Shown: positions 17,555 to 26,805, counted from the stretch's first letter. The stretch is 64,000 nucleotides of DNA from CAVUPF01 sp963803755 (GCA_963803755.1 CAWDNP010000005.1:224969-288968), one strand, 5' to 3'. Made by a program: numbers and translations. The notes: generated by a model not told the origin, from the letters alone.

Positions 17555-18895
17555 ATGCTTTGTCCGGTGACGCTTCCCCCCGAACCCAGCTCAAGCCCTC
17601 TCGTCCAGACGCTGCGCTGGGCCTTCCGCCCCCTTCCCTTCATGCAGGAGTGCCGCCAGAAGATCGGCGACTCCTTCAGCGTCAAGTTCCTCGGCTTCGA
17701 GCGGCCGATGGTGTTGATCTCTGACCCCGAGGCGATCAAGGCCCTCTACACCGAGCGAGCCAACGGCCTGCCGCCCGGTCGCAACATCGTGCTGGAGCCG
17801 ATCATGGGCCCCCGCTCGGTCCTGCTGCTGGAGGGCGAGGATCATCTCGCGCGCCGCAAGCTGATGCTGCCGGCCTTCCACGGCGAGCGGATGCGCTCCT
17901 ACCAGCCGGTCGTCGAGGAGATCGTCGGCGCCGAGATCGACTCCTGGCCGATTGGCGAGGAGTTCCCGATCCACTCGCGGATGCAGGCGGTCACCTTGGA
18001 GGTGATCCTGCGGGTCGTCTTCGGGGTCGCCGATGGGCCGCGACTGGAGCGCCTGCGCGGGTTGCTCGGCAAGGTACTGGTGGAGACCGCCTCGCCGGTA
18101 TCCCAGCTGATCGGCCTTGCCACCCGCCGCTTCGGCGGCGGGCCCTGGGCCAAATTCGAGGGCCAACTGAGGACGGTCGACGAGCTGCTCTATGCGGAGA
18201 TCGGCGAGCGCCGCTCCGATTCCGGTCTGGAGGATCGCGACGACATCCTCTCGGCACTGATGCTCGCCCGCTTCGAGGACGGCGAGGCGATGAGCGACTC
18301 CGAGCTGCGCGACCAGCTGATGACCCTGTTGCTCGCCGGCCACGGAACGACCGCGACGGGGTTGGCCTGGACCTTCGACCTGCTGCTTCGCCACCAGGCG
18401 CCTCTGCAGCGGCTGCGCGACTCGCTCGAGCAGGGCGAGGAGGACTACCTGCGCGCCACCATCGCCGAGTCGCTGCGACTGCGCCCCGTGATCCCACTCG
18501 CCGGCCGCCGCCTCGCCGTGGAGCTGTCGGTCGACGGCCTCACGCTGCCAGTCGGGACCGACGTCACCCCGGCGATCTGGCTCACCCACACCCGCTCTGA
18601 CATCTACCCCGAGCCCTTCGCATTCCGTCCCGAGCGCTTCCTTGAGGAGGGCCCGGACACCTACGCCTGGATCCCCTACGGCGGTGGCATCCGCCGCTGT
18701 CTCGGCGCCTCCTTCGCCGAGTTCGAGATGCGGATTATGCTGCGCGAGGTCCTGACCCGCTGCGACCTGCACAAGGCCAGCCCTGCGCCGGAGCGGGTCG
18801 GGCGCCGCAACATCACCCTCTCGCCCCGCGACGGAACGCCGGTTCTCCTCACCGCGCGCCGTCCGGCGCGCGAGCGCGACCTCCTCGCCGCTTAG
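17555..18895 (+). CDS. Cytochrome P450
   Basis: Soluble bacterial-type P450 of about 446 residues (TTG at 17555; the GTG at 17567 is equally possible). I-helix oxygen-activation motif LLLAGHGTTATGLAW near residue 265; K-helix ExxR in ESLRLRP; PERF-type FRPERFLEEGP; heme-thiolate loop YGGGIRRCLGASFAEFEM with the axial Cys. No membrane anchor, so it needs separate ferredoxin/reductase partners, none of which are encoded nearby. It sits on the opposite strand inside the purine cluster, divergent from purC and convergent with the next gene, sharing TTAG for both stops. Substrate unknown. Confidence 0.95.
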   Translation: MLCPVTLPPEPSSSPLVQTLRWAFRPLPFMQECRQKIGDSFSVKFLGFERPMVLISDPEAIKALYTERANGLPPGRNIVLEPIMGPRSVLLLEGEDHLARRKLMLPAFHGERMRSYQPVVEEIVGAEIDSWPIGEEFPIHSRMQAVTLEVILRVVFGVADGPRLERLRGLLGKVLVETASPVSQLIGLATRRFGGGPWAKFEGQLRTVDELLYAEIGERRSDSGLEDRDDILSALMLARFEDGEAMSDSELRDQLMTLLLAGHGTTATGLAWTFDLLLRHQAPLQRLRDSLEQGEEDYLRATIAESLRLRPVIPLAGRRLAVELSVDGLTLPVGTDVTPAIWLTHTRSDIYPEPFAFRPERFLEEGPDTYAWIPYGGGIRRCLGASFAEFEMRIMLREVLTRCDLHKASPAPERVGRRNITLSPRDGTPVLLTARRPARERDLLAA

Positions 18896-19200
18896 CTCGC
18901 GTCCTTGGCAGCGGCCTTGGTGGCAGGGTGTTCCCGCGCCCAGCTGGCGATCGTCCCTGAGCCGGAGATCACCTCGCCATCGTCGAGGACGAGGATCGGT
19001 ACCTCGTTGGTGCCACTCAGCTTCTTGACCTCCGCGCGGTCCTCGTCGCGACTGCCCCAGGTCCAGAGCATCAGCCGATAGCCGCCGACCGTCTTCAGCT
19101 CGTACTCATACCCCGCCGCGTCGAGTGCATTCCCCGCCTTCGCGCAGGGATGCGCAAAGCCAGGGCCATGAGTTTTCTGCCCGCAGGTATAGAGAACCAT
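18892..19200 (-). CDS. Glutaredoxin / GST N-terminal-domain-like small protein
   Basis: 102 residues, thioredoxin fold: starts MVLYTCGQKTHGPGFAHPC, then ALDAAGYEYELKTVGG and the cis-Pro region EVPILVLDDGEVISGSGTIASW, a standard GST-N layout. The single early Cys (residue 6) plus a second at about residue 19 is not a CxxC. Its stop overlaps the P450 stop. It lies 14 bp after purB in the same direction, so it is probably co-transcribed with purD-E-B, but there is no known purine role for it. Confidence 0.8.
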   Translation of the reverse strand: MVLYTCGQKTHGPGFAHPCAKAGNALDAAGYEYELKTVGGYRLMLWTWGSRDEDRAEVKKLSGTNEVPILVLDDGEVISGSGTIASWAREHPATKAAAKDAS

Positions 19201-19213
19201 CGCCCGAGCCTAC

Positions 19214-20497
19214 TCAGTCGCGCAGCGCTTCGAGGCGCTCGAAGACCTCGGAGATGTGGGTGAGGTAGGCGCCGTAGTCAAAGACGGCGTCTAGGTCGAG
19301 GTTCGGTGCGGCCTCGGCGAGCATGTCGCGGAACTCAGCGCCGGTGTCCCAGGCCCTCTGGGCGCTCTCCTGGACCACTCGGTAGGCGTCGTCTCGGGCC
19401 ATGCCGGACTCGACCAGCGTGCTCAGCGCCCGCTGGCTGAACAGGGCGCCGTGGGTCAGCTCCAGGTTTTGCCTCATGCGGTCGGCGTGGACGCTCATCC
19501 CCGTCGTCACCTTTGCTGCCAGGTCCTGCATGTAGTCGAGCGCGATCGTCGCGTCGGGGAGGATCACCCGCTCGGCGCCGGAGTGGGAGATGTCGCGCTC
19601 ATGCCAGAGGGCGATGTTCTCCAGACCGGTCTGGGCGTAGCCGCGCAGGACGCGGGAGAGGCCGGTGATCCGCTCGGTGCGGATCGGGTTGCGCTTGTGG
19701 GGCATCGCCGAGGAGCCCTTCTGGCCGGCGCCGAACGGCTCCTCGACCTCGCGCACCTCGGTCCTCTGGAGGTTGCGCACCTCGGTCGCAAAGCGCTCCA
19801 GGCCGCCGCCGGCGATCGCGATCCGCGATGTCAGCACCGCGTGGCGGTCGCGCGGGATGACCTGGGTGGCGACGTCCTCGCGCTTTAACCCGAGCTGCTC
19901 CATCACCCGCGCCTCGACCGTGGGTGGGACCGAGGCGTAGGTACCGACCGCGCCGGAGAGCTTGCCGAAGGCGAGCTGGTCGAAGGCGTCCGCGAGGCGG
20001 GCGAGGTTGCGGTCGGCCTCAAAGGCGAAGCCGGCCAGGCGCAGGCCGAAGGTGGTCGGCTCGGCGTGGACGCCGTGGGTGCGGCCGACGCAGAGCGTGT
20101 CGCGGTGCTCCAGCGCCCGCTCGATGAGCGCGTCGCGGTAGGCGCGGGCGCTGGCGAGCACGATCTCGCCAGCCTGGCGCAGTTGGAGGGCCAGCGCCGT
20201 GTCTAGCACGTCGGAGGAGGTGAGGCCGTAGTGGACCCAGCGGCCGTGCTCGCCGACCGACTGGGCGATCACGTCGACGAAGGCGGCGACATCGTGGTCT
20301 GTGACGCGCTCGCGATCCTCGACCGCCTCGATCGTGAAGGCAGCGCCGGCGCGCGCCGCCTCGGCCGCCTCGCGCGGCACCGCGCCCTCCTCGACCCAGG
20401 CCTCGGTAGCGGCCAGCTCGACCTCGAGCCAGCACTCCATCTTTCGCTGCGGCGTCCAGACCGCGCCTATCTCCGGGCGCGTGTATCGAGAGATCAT
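19214..20497 (-). CDS. purB: Adenylosuccinate lyase
   Basis: Cleaves SAICAR and adenylosuccinate. The start is the ATG at 20497 (MISRYTRPEIGAVWTPQRK), overlapping the purE stop by one base. Fumarase/aspartase superfamily signature in the flexible loop: GSSAMPHKRNPIRTERITGL; also VGRTHGVHAEPTTFG, HYGLTSSDVLDTALALQL and AVGTYASVPP. About 427 residues. Confidence 0.95.
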   Translation of the reverse strand: MISRYTRPEIGAVWTPQRKMECWLEVELAATEAWVEEGAVPREAAEAARAGAAFTIEAVEDRERVTDHDVAAFVDVIAQSVGEHGRWVHYGLTSSDVLDTALALQLRQAGEIVLASARAYRDALIERALEHRDTLCVGRTHGVHAEPTTFGLRLAGFAFEADRNLARLADAFDQLAFGKLSGAVGTYASVPPTVEARVMEQLGLKREDVATQVIPRDRHAVLTSRIAIAGGGLERFATEVRNLQRTEVREVEEPFGAGQKGSSAMPHKRNPIRTERITGLSRVLRGYAQTGLENIALWHERDISHSGAERVILPDATIALDYMQDLAAKVTTGMSVHADRMRQNLELTHGALFSQRALSTLVESGMARDDAYRVVQESAQRAWDTGAEFRDMLAEAAPNLDLDAVFDYGAYLTHISEVFERLEALRD

Positions 20498-20976
20498 CAG
20501 CAGTTGATGATTCTCGCTGCCAGAACGCCAGCGTTCTTCGCCCCGTCGATCGCCACGCACGCCACCGGGATCCCCGGCGGCATCTGCACCGCGGAGAGTA
20601 GGGCGTCGAGGCCGCCCAGGCTCTTGCCGAGAATCGGCACCCCGATCACCGGCAGGTCGGTGTGAGCAGCGGCGACGCCGGGTAGCGCCGCCGACATCCC
20701 CGCCCCGGCGATGATCACCTTCAGCCCCCGCATCCGTGCGTTAGTGCAGTACTCGCGGACCAGCTCTGGGTTGCGGTGGGCGCTCATCACCCGCACCTCG
20801 TAGCGGATGCCGGCGTCTTCCAGCGCAGTGCCGGCCGGTTGCATCTTCGGCTTGTCGTTCTTGGAGCCCATGATGATCCCGACCAGGGGCTCATCGACCG
20901 CGATCTCCTCGAATGCCTCTTCGACCGCCGGCATCGTCGCGGTGCTCGGCTGCGGCTCCTCTGAGATCTCGCTCAT
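20497..20976 (-). CDS. purE: N5-carboxyaminoimidazole ribonucleotide mutase
   Basis: Class I PurE. Core VGIIMGSKNDKPKMQPAG, YEVRVMSAHRNPELV, VIIAGAGMSAALPGVAAAHT, VIGVPILGKSLGGLDALLS, GIPVACVAIDGAKNAG are the standard CAIR-binding elements. An N-terminal extension of about 28 acidic residues precedes the fold, so a later start is possible. Canonical MGSxSDxxxM is here MGSKNDKPKM (S to N). PurK, the usual partner, is not in the window. Confidence 0.93.
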   Translation of the reverse strand: MSEISEEPQPSTATMPAVEEAFEEIAVDEPLVGIIMGSKNDKPKMQPAGTALEDAGIRYEVRVMSAHRNPELVREYCTNARMRGLKVIIAGAGMSAALPGVAAAHTDLPVIGVPILGKSLGGLDALLSAVQMPPGIPVACVAIDGAKNAGVLAARIINC

Positions 20977-20985
20977 GATTCCTTC

Positions 20986-22269
20986 CTAGTGGGGCTGGCT
21001 GGGAATCCGCTCGACCGCGCGAGCGGCGATGTCGGACCGCATCTGCATTCCGTCGAAGGAGATCCGGCTCGCCGCATCGTATGCGCGATCGCGCGCCTCG
21101 GCAGGCGTGGCGCCCAGCGCCGTCACGTTGAGGACGCGACCGCCGGCGGTGAGGATGTCCCCGCCGCGCTCGTCGGTGCCGGCGTGGGTGATCTCCGCCA
21201 GCTCGGCGGCGACATCGAGACCGTGGATCACGTCCCCCTTGGAGGAGGACTCCGGGTAGCCGGCCGAGGCGAGCACCAGCGTCACCGCCCAGTCGGAGCC
21301 GAACTCCGCCGCCGCGCCCGCCAGCCCGCCCGGCTCGCGCGCCGCGAGGAAGAGGTCGAGGAGGTCAGAGCGCAGCCGCGGCAGCACCGCCTGCGTCTCG
21401 GGGTCGCCGAAGCGGACGTTGAACTCGAGCACCCTGGGGCCGTCGGGCCCGATCATCAGCCCGGCATAGAGGACCCCGTGAAAGGGCAGCCCACGCCGCG
21501 CCATAGCCGCGAGCGCCGGCCGGTGCACGGCGTCGACGATCCCTTCGACCTCGGCCGCCCCGAAGCCGGGGACCGGCGAGTAGCTGCCCATCCCGCCCGT
21601 GTTCGGCCCCTTATCGCCGTCGAAGATCCGCTTGTAGTCCTGCGCCGGCGCCAGCGGCACCACGTTCTCGCCGTCGCAGAGGGCGAGCAGCGAGAGCTCC
21701 TCCCCCTCGAGGAATTCCTCGAGCACCACGGTGGTCTCGCCGAAGCGCCGCTCGGTGAAGAAGACGTTGGCCGCCTCGCGCGCCTCAGCTTCTGAGGCGC
21801 AGAGGATTACCCCCTTCCCCGCCGCCAGCCCATCGGCCTTCAGCACCGCCGGGTAGGAGGCGCAGGCGAGGTGCTCGATCGCCTCCTCGCGGCTGCGCAG
21901 CTGGACGTGGGAGGCGGTGGGGACGCCGGCCTCCCGCATTAGCTCCTTGGCAAAGGCCTTCGAGCCCTCCAGCTCGGCAGCTGCGGCGCTCGGCCCGAAA
22001 GCGGGCACGCCGGCCTCCTTTAACGCGTCGGTGATCCCGGCGACCAGGGCCGCCTCCGGCCCGACCACGACGAGGTCAACCCTGATTTTCCTCGACGCGG
22101 TGACGATCGCCTCGACGTCTGAGGCGCCGAGGTTCGGAAGGCACTCCGCGTCGGCGGCGATCCCGGCGTTGCCTGGGGCGCAGAACAGCTCAGGGGAGTG
22201 CGTGGAGCGGCCAAGCGCCCGCACGATCGCGTGCTCGCGCCCGCCCCCGCCGACGACCAGGACCTTCAA
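20986..22269 (-). CDS. purD: Phosphoribosylamine-glycine ligase
   Basis: GAR synthetase, ATP-grasp fold. 427 residues: MKVLVVGGGGREHAI, LFCAPGNAGIAADAECL, VDLVVVGPEAALVAGITDAL, SKAFAKELMREAGVPTA, AVLKADGLAAGKGVIL, LEEFLEGEELSLLAL, the signature DGDKGPNTGGMGSYSPVP, and EFNVRFGDPETQAVLPRL. Nine bp upstream of purE and nine bp after the GYD gene, so all look like one transcript. Confidence 0.96.
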   Translation of the reverse strand: MKVLVVGGGGREHAIVRALGRSTHSPELFCAPGNAGIAADAECLPNLGASDVEAIVTASRKIRVDLVVVGPEAALVAGITDALKEAGVPAFGPSAAAAELEGSKAFAKELMREAGVPTASHVQLRSREEAIEHLACASYPAVLKADGLAAGKGVILCASEAEAREAANVFFTERRFGETTVVLEEFLEGEELSLLALCDGENVVPLAPAQDYKRIFDGDKGPNTGGMGSYSPVPGFGAAEVEGIVDAVHRPALAAMARRGLPFHGVLYAGLMIGPDGPRVLEFNVRFGDPETQAVLPRLRSDLLDLFLAAREPGGLAGAAAEFGSDWAVTLVLASAGYPESSSKGDVIHGLDVAAELAEITHAGTDERGGDILTAGGRVLNVTALGATPAEARDRAYDAASRISFDGMQMRSDIAARAVERIPSQPH

Positions 22270-22277
22270 CCCCGCTC

Positions 22278-22559
22278 CTACAGCACGTCGGCGAGCTGGT
22301 CTGACCGCAGAGCGGTCAGCGTCTGGCTGGTCATCGTCCCGCGTGAGCCCAGCTCGACCGAGACCTTGGCCATCGTCTTCTCGTCGGGGGCTTCGACGAT
22401 GGTGATGAAGTCGTACTGGCCGAGCGTCGCGTACTGCGCCACGACCTTGGCGCCGATCTGCTCGACCTCCTTGTTGACCTCGGCCACCCGTCCGGGATTG
22501 TTCTTCAGCGTGCGGACGCCGTCGGCGGTGAGATTGGTGAGCATCACAAAGGTGGGCAT
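22278..22559 (-). CDS. GYD-domain small protein
   Basis: 93 residues: MPTFVMLTNLTADGVRTLK, EQIGAKVVAQYATLGQYDF and ITIVEAPDEKTMAKVSVELG match the GYD-domain family (named for a conserved Gly-Tyr-Asp; here GQYDF), a ferredoxin-like alpha/beta fold of unknown biochemical function. It is the first gene of the purD-E-B run. Highest confidence is for the fold, not for any role. Confidence 0.85.
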   Translation of the reverse strand: MPTFVMLTNLTADGVRTLKNNPGRVAEVNKEVEQIGAKVVAQYATLGQYDFITIVEAPDEKTMAKVSVELGSRGTMTSQTLTALRSDQLADVL

Positions 22560-22638
22560 GTCCCTCTCCTCATCTCGCGGGGTTCGCCCCTACGTTACGC
22601 CAGGAGGCGCGAGCCTGCCGGCGGGTGAGCCGAAGCCC

Positions 22639-22945
22639 TCAGACCCCGGTGGCCTGGAGCAGCGAGAGCATCTGCGGGCCATATCTCGTGACCTTGCCGT
22701 CGGAGTATTCGGTGTGGCTGAGCGGAACCCCCGCTGCATCGGCATGCACGTGGTCGGCCTCCTCCAGCACCGCCCTCATTCGGCCTGGTTGTGGCGAAGA
22801 TCCCGGCGCAAAGGCTGCCGTGGGCCCAGATCAGCCGCGCCAGGGTGGCGGCGGAGTCAGAGCCGAGTCGGCATGGCGGATGCGCCCGCCGCCACCGTCG
22901 CTACGCCGATCGCGGTAGCCGCGAGGACGTTGCGGATCCTTCCCG
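22639..22945 (-). pseudogene. Disrupted small secreted protein
   Basis: No single frame is open, but stitching three frames gives a coherent protein of about 100 residues: a signal-like start (TGRIRNVLAATAIGVATVAAGASA), then DSAATLARLIWAHGSLCAG, then MRAVLEEADHVHADAAGV, LSHTEYSDGKVTRYGPQM and a stop at 22639. Breaks lie near 22880 and 22800. It directly follows the membrane-anchored gene in the same direction. I do not recognise the family. Either indel errors or a decayed gene. Confidence 0.4.
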
Positions 22946-22948
22946 TCC

Positions 22949-23812
22949 TCAGCCCAACACGTCCGTGACGTGCCATTTGCCGTGTTTGGCCTTTTCCATC
23001 TCAATCTGCAGCTCGCTGGTCACTCCGACCCGTAGCAACGGAACGCTGATCGTGTAGATGCCACCGCTCGATGGGCCGGCGACGATGTTTAGCACCTTCG
23101 CCTTCGGGGCCTTGAAGTTAGCCGGCTGGCGGGGCGGGCGCCGCAGCAGCGAGTGGGCCAGCTCGGGTGTAGCCGTGCTGGCGAACGCGCTGCGGACCTG
23201 GGCGCTGCCCTGGTCGGTCTCATAGAGGACGAAGGCGTCTGAGAACCGCCGCGCGACGGCTATCGCGGCCGGCCCGGCGGGCTTTCCAATGATCGCGGGG
23301 GCGGAGGAGATCGAAGCGACGCCGCCCTTGGCCGGGCCGGTCGCGTCAGGGGACGGCGCCTTCACCGTCTTCGCGCTTGCAACTTTTGCTGCATCGCCGC
23401 CAGTCGGTGGCGCGAACACGGGGGCAGCACCGTGGAGGACGTGAACGTGGCGGCGGGTCGAAGTGCGGGGCGAGAGCGGCTTCATGGCGATCGAAGGCCC
23501 GTTCGGCGCGGCCGCCTGTGTCGCAGGGCCGCTGCTGCCCGGCGTCGCCCAGAGCAACCCCGCCATTCCGACGGCGACCGCCACCGCCCCGACCGTCCCC
23601 AAGGCCAGTTCCCGGTTGCCAAACCGCTCCTGGAGCGGCCAGACCAGGCCCCGCTCGATCGCCCAGGCGGCACGTTCGAAGGGCCATCTGGCGACCTCGG
23701 CGGCGTTGCCGATCTTCTCCCCGGCGCTCCGGGGGGCGTGCTTGTTCACCGCCGACGCCGCGTTGGCGAGCGAGGAGCGCAGTCGCGCGAGCGGGTGGAT
23801 GGTGGTCAGCAT
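22949..23812 (-). CDS. Membrane-anchored extracytoplasmic protein, unknown function
   Basis: 287 residues. Cytoplasmic N-terminus of about 70 residues with KIGNAAEVARWPFERAAWAIERG, one TM segment around residues 72-90 (ALGTVGAVAVAVGMAGLLW), a long Pro/Ala/Ser/Lys linker, then a compact alpha/beta domain (residues 185-287: AVARRFSDAFVLYETDQG, KVLNIVAGPSSGGIYTISVPLL, ELQIEMEKAKHGKWHVTDVLG) that resembles NTF2-like/conjugation-accessory lipoprotein domains. It ends just before the disrupted secreted gene. Function unknown. Confidence 0.75.
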   Translation of the reverse strand: MLTTIHPLARLRSSLANAASAVNKHAPRSAGEKIGNAAEVARWPFERAAWAIERGLVWPLQERFGNRELALGTVGAVAVAVGMAGLLWATPGSSGPATQAAAPNGPSIAMKPLSPRTSTRRHVHVLHGAAPVFAPPTGGDAAKVASAKTVKAPSPDATGPAKGGVASISSAPAIIGKPAGPAAIAVARRFSDAFVLYETDQGSAQVRSAFASTATPELAHSLLRRPPRQPANFKAPKAKVLNIVAGPSSGGIYTISVPLLRVGVTSELQIEMEKAKHGKWHVTDVLG

Positions 23813-23860
23813 CGTCTGGTCTTGGCGATTCGGTCGGTTAGCTATAGATCGGAGTGTGAC

Positions 23861-26443
23861 CTAGGCAGCTTGAGCTTGCACGCCGAACATCAATTCTCCT
23901 TTATCTGCATCAACTTCAATCACGTCTCCCTCGCTGAACTCACCCTCGAGGATCTTCAGCGCCAACTTGTCAACGAGTTGCTTCTGGATCACCCGCTTCA
24001 GCGGGCGAGCGCCGAAGGTCGGGTCGTAGCCGAGGTTGCCGAGCAGCGTCAGGGCCTCGCCCGTCAGCTCGACCTCGATCCCGTGCTCCCGTACCCGCCC
24101 GATCAGCTGCTTGACCTGCAGCTCGACGATCCGCCCGATGTCCTCCTTGGAGAGCCGGTGAAAGATCACCGTGTCGTCGATCCGATTGAGGAACTCCGGC
24201 TTGAAGGTGGCGGCCAGCACCTCCTCGATCTGCTCGCGCATCCTCTCATCGACCGACTCGCTGACGATCCGCTCGCTGCCGACGTTGGAGGTCATGATCA
24301 GCACCGTGCTGGTGAAACTGACCGTCCGCCCCTGGCCGTCGGTCAACCGTCCGTCGTCCATGATCTGCAGCAGGGTGTTGAAGACGTCGGGGTGCGCCTT
24401 CTCGATCTCATCGAGCAGGATCACCGCGTAGGGGCGTCGCCGCACCGCCTCGGTCAGCTGTCCACCCTCCTCGTAGCCGACGTAGCCGGGCGGGGCGCCG
24501 GTCAGCCGAGCCACCGTGTGCTTCTCCATGTACTCGGACATGTCGAGCCGCACCATTGCCTGCTCGGAGTCGAACATGAACTCGGCCAGGGCCTTCGCCA
24601 GCTCGGTCTTGCCGACTCCGGTCGGGCCGAGGAAGAGAAAGCTGCCGATCGGGCGGTTGGGGTCTGAGAGCCCTGCGCGGGAACGGCGCAGGGCGCCGGA
24701 GACCGCGGCGATCGCCTCGTCTTGGCCGATCACCCGCTCGTGCAGGCGCTCCTCCATGTGGAGCAGCTTCTCGACCTCGCCCTCCATCAGGCGGCTGACC
24801 GGGATCCCGGTCCACTTGGCGACCACCTCGGCAACGTCCTCCTCGGTTACCTCCTCGGCCAGCATCGTGGCGCCCGAGGAGTGCAGCTCGGCCAGCCGCG
24901 CCTCCTGCTCGGAGAGCGTCTTCTCCAGCTCCGGGATCTCCCCGTAGCGCAGCTTCGCCGCCCGTTCCAGGTCGGCCTCGCGCTCGGCCCGCTCGGCCTC
25001 ACGCCCCGCCTCCTCCAGCCGCGCCTTCGCAGCCTTGATCGCCTCGATCGCATCCTTCTCGTTTTGCCAGCGAGCCTTCATCTCGGTGGAGCGCTCGCCC
25101 AGCTCGCCCAGCTCGGACTCGATTGCCCCCAGCCGTTCCTTGGAGGCGTCGTCGGTCTCCTTCTTCAGTGCCTCGCGCTCGATCTCAAGCTGCTGGATGC
25201 GGCGCTCGACCTCGTCGATCTCGGTCGGCATCGAGTCGATCTCGATCTTCAGTCGCGAGGCGGCCTCATCGATCAGGTCGATTGCCTTGTCGGGCAGGAA
25301 GCGGTCGGCGATGTAGCGCTCCGAGAGAGTCGCCGCGGCGACGATCGCCGAGTCGGTTATCCGGACTCCGTGGTGCACCTCGTAGCGCTCCTTCAGCCCA
25401 CGCAGGATCGCGATCGTGTCGCCTATGTCGGGCTCGCCGACGTAGACCGGCTGGAAGCGCCGCTCCAGCGCCGCGTCCTTCTCGATGTGCTTGCGGTACT
25501 CATCGAGCGTGGTGGCGCCGACCGCCCGCAGCTCGCCCCGGGCCAGCATCGGCTTCAGCAGGTTGGCGGCATCGATGGCGCCTTCGGCGGCTCCGGCGCC
25601 GACGATCGTGTGCAGCTCGTCGAGGAAGAGGACAATCTGTCCCTCGGCCTCCTGTACCTCGGAGAGCACCGCTTTCAGCCGCTCCTCGAACTCCCCTCTG
25701 TATTTCGAGCCGGCGAGCAAGGAGCCGATGTCCAGGGCGATCACGCGGCGATCGCGCAAGCTCTCGGGCACGTCGCCGGCGACGATCCGTTGCGCCAGCC
25801 CCTCCACGATCGCCGTCTTGCCGACGCCGGGGTCGCCGATCAGCACAGGGTTGTTCTTGGTGCGGCGGGAGAGAACCTGGATCACGCGGCGGATCTCCTC
25901 GTCGCGCCCGATCACCGGGTCGAGCTTGCCCTGCTCGGCCTCTGCGGTGAGGTCGCGGCCGAACTTCTCCAGCGCCTGCATGCTGTCCTCGGCGTTGGGA
26001 GAGACGATGCGGCCCGATCCTTGCGCCTCGGCCACGGCCTTCTCCAGCGAGTCGCGGTCGGGGAGGACGTCGGCGAGACCGGAGTCCTCCCCGGTCAGGG
26101 CGAGCAGGATGTACCCGACCGAGATGTACTCGTCGCCGCGCTTTTTCATCTCGGTCTCGGCCCGCTGGAGCGTCTGGACCAGCGCCGAGGACGGCCTCGC
26201 CTCCGTGGCGTCCTCGCCGCTCAGCCTCGGCAGCGCATCGAGGGCCTCGCGCGCCCGCGCCGCGATCGCCGCCACGTCGGCGTCGAGCTTCTGCAGGATC
26301 GGCACAACCAGGCCGTCGGGCTGTTCGAGCAACGCCACAAGCAGGTGGGCCGGGGACACCTCGGGGTTTCGCCTCGCTGCCGCGAGTCGCGTGGCGTCGG
26401 CGACGGCTTCCTGGGACTTGACCGTAAATCGGTCCGGCTGCAT
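23861..26443 (-). CDS. clpB: ATP-dependent disaggregase ClpB
   Basis: AAA+ unfoldase cooperating with DnaK to rescue aggregated proteins. The start MQPDRFTVKSQEAVADAT at 26443 overlaps the hspR stop (TGATG). N-domain; NBD1 with Walker A GDPGVGKTAIVEG and Walker B FLDELHTIVGAGAAEG; middle coiled-coil (about residues 400-520) that marks ClpB rather than ClpA/C; NBD2 with GPTGVGKTELAKALAEF, ILLDEIEKAHPDVFN; C-terminal YDPTFGARPLKRVIQ. About 860 residues, intact. Confidence 0.97.
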   Translation of the reverse strand: MQPDRFTVKSQEAVADATRLAAARRNPEVSPAHLLVALLEQPDGLVVPILQKLDADVAAIAARAREALDALPRLSGEDATEARPSSALVQTLQRAETEMKKRGDEYISVGYILLALTGEDSGLADVLPDRDSLEKAVAEAQGSGRIVSPNAEDSMQALEKFGRDLTAEAEQGKLDPVIGRDEEIRRVIQVLSRRTKNNPVLIGDPGVGKTAIVEGLAQRIVAGDVPESLRDRRVIALDIGSLLAGSKYRGEFEERLKAVLSEVQEAEGQIVLFLDELHTIVGAGAAEGAIDAANLLKPMLARGELRAVGATTLDEYRKHIEKDAALERRFQPVYVGEPDIGDTIAILRGLKERYEVHHGVRITDSAIVAAATLSERYIADRFLPDKAIDLIDEAASRLKIEIDSMPTEIDEVERRIQQLEIEREALKKETDDASKERLGAIESELGELGERSTEMKARWQNEKDAIEAIKAAKARLEEAGREAERAEREADLERAAKLRYGEIPELEKTLSEQEARLAELHSSGATMLAEEVTEEDVAEVVAKWTGIPVSRLMEGEVEKLLHMEERLHERVIGQDEAIAAVSGALRRSRAGLSDPNRPIGSFLFLGPTGVGKTELAKALAEFMFDSEQAMVRLDMSEYMEKHTVARLTGAPPGYVGYEEGGQLTEAVRRRPYAVILLDEIEKAHPDVFNTLLQIMDDGRLTDGQGRTVSFTSTVLIMTSNVGSERIVSESVDERMREQIEEVLAATFKPEFLNRIDDTVIFHRLSKEDIGRIVELQVKQLIGRVREHGIEVELTGEALTLLGNLGYDPTFGARPLKRVIQKQLVDKLALKILEGEFSEGDVIEVDADKGELMFGVQAQAA

Positions 26444-26805
26444 CAGATTCTCCTTCTGCTCCACAGCTGCCGTTCCAGCTCCGCGGCCCGCTGCCGCACC
26501 CGCTCAAGCTCAGCTCCCATCCTCTCGACCCGCTCCTCCATCGCCAACACCGCCTCGACCCCGGCCAGGTTGAGCCCTTCCTCCGAGGTCATCCGCTGGA
26601 TCCGCCGCAGCCGCTCGACGTCTTGCTGGGAGTAAAGGCGCGTGTTCTTCGGCGAGCGCTGCGGGGCGATCAGCCCTCGTGCCTCATAGATCCGCAGCGT
26701 CTGCGGATGCATGTGAGCTAGCTCGGCAGCAATCGAGATCATGAAGACGCCGCGCTTTACGTCAACGCCGGCTTCCGCCCGACGCTGGCCGACGCGGGAG
26801 CTCAT
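26443..26805 (-). CDS. hspR: MerR-family heat shock repressor HspR
   Basis: 120 residues. The MerR winged-helix region FMISIAAELAHMHPQTLRIYE, ARGLIAPQRSPKNTRLYSQ, DVERLRRIQRMTSEEGLNLAGVE is diagnostic of HspR; a C-terminal coiled coil follows (MEERVERMGAELERVRQRAAELE). The start ATG overlaps the dnaJ stop (ATGA). In actinobacteria HspR, with DnaK as co-repressor, represses the dnaK operon and often clpB; the gene order here fits that feedback loop. Confidence 0.95.
   Translation of the reverse strand: MSSRVGQRRAEAGVDVKRGVFMISIAAELAHMHPQTLRIYEARGLIAPQRSPKNTRLYSQQDVERLRRIQRMTSEEGLNLAGVEAVLAMEERVERMGAELERVRQRAAELERQLWSRRRI

Noticed and set aside
24722..26635. Long plus-strand open frame (over 600 codons) opposite clpB
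   Set aside because: It is an antisense shadow produced by high GC at third positions; it has no family similarity and clpB is unambiguous.
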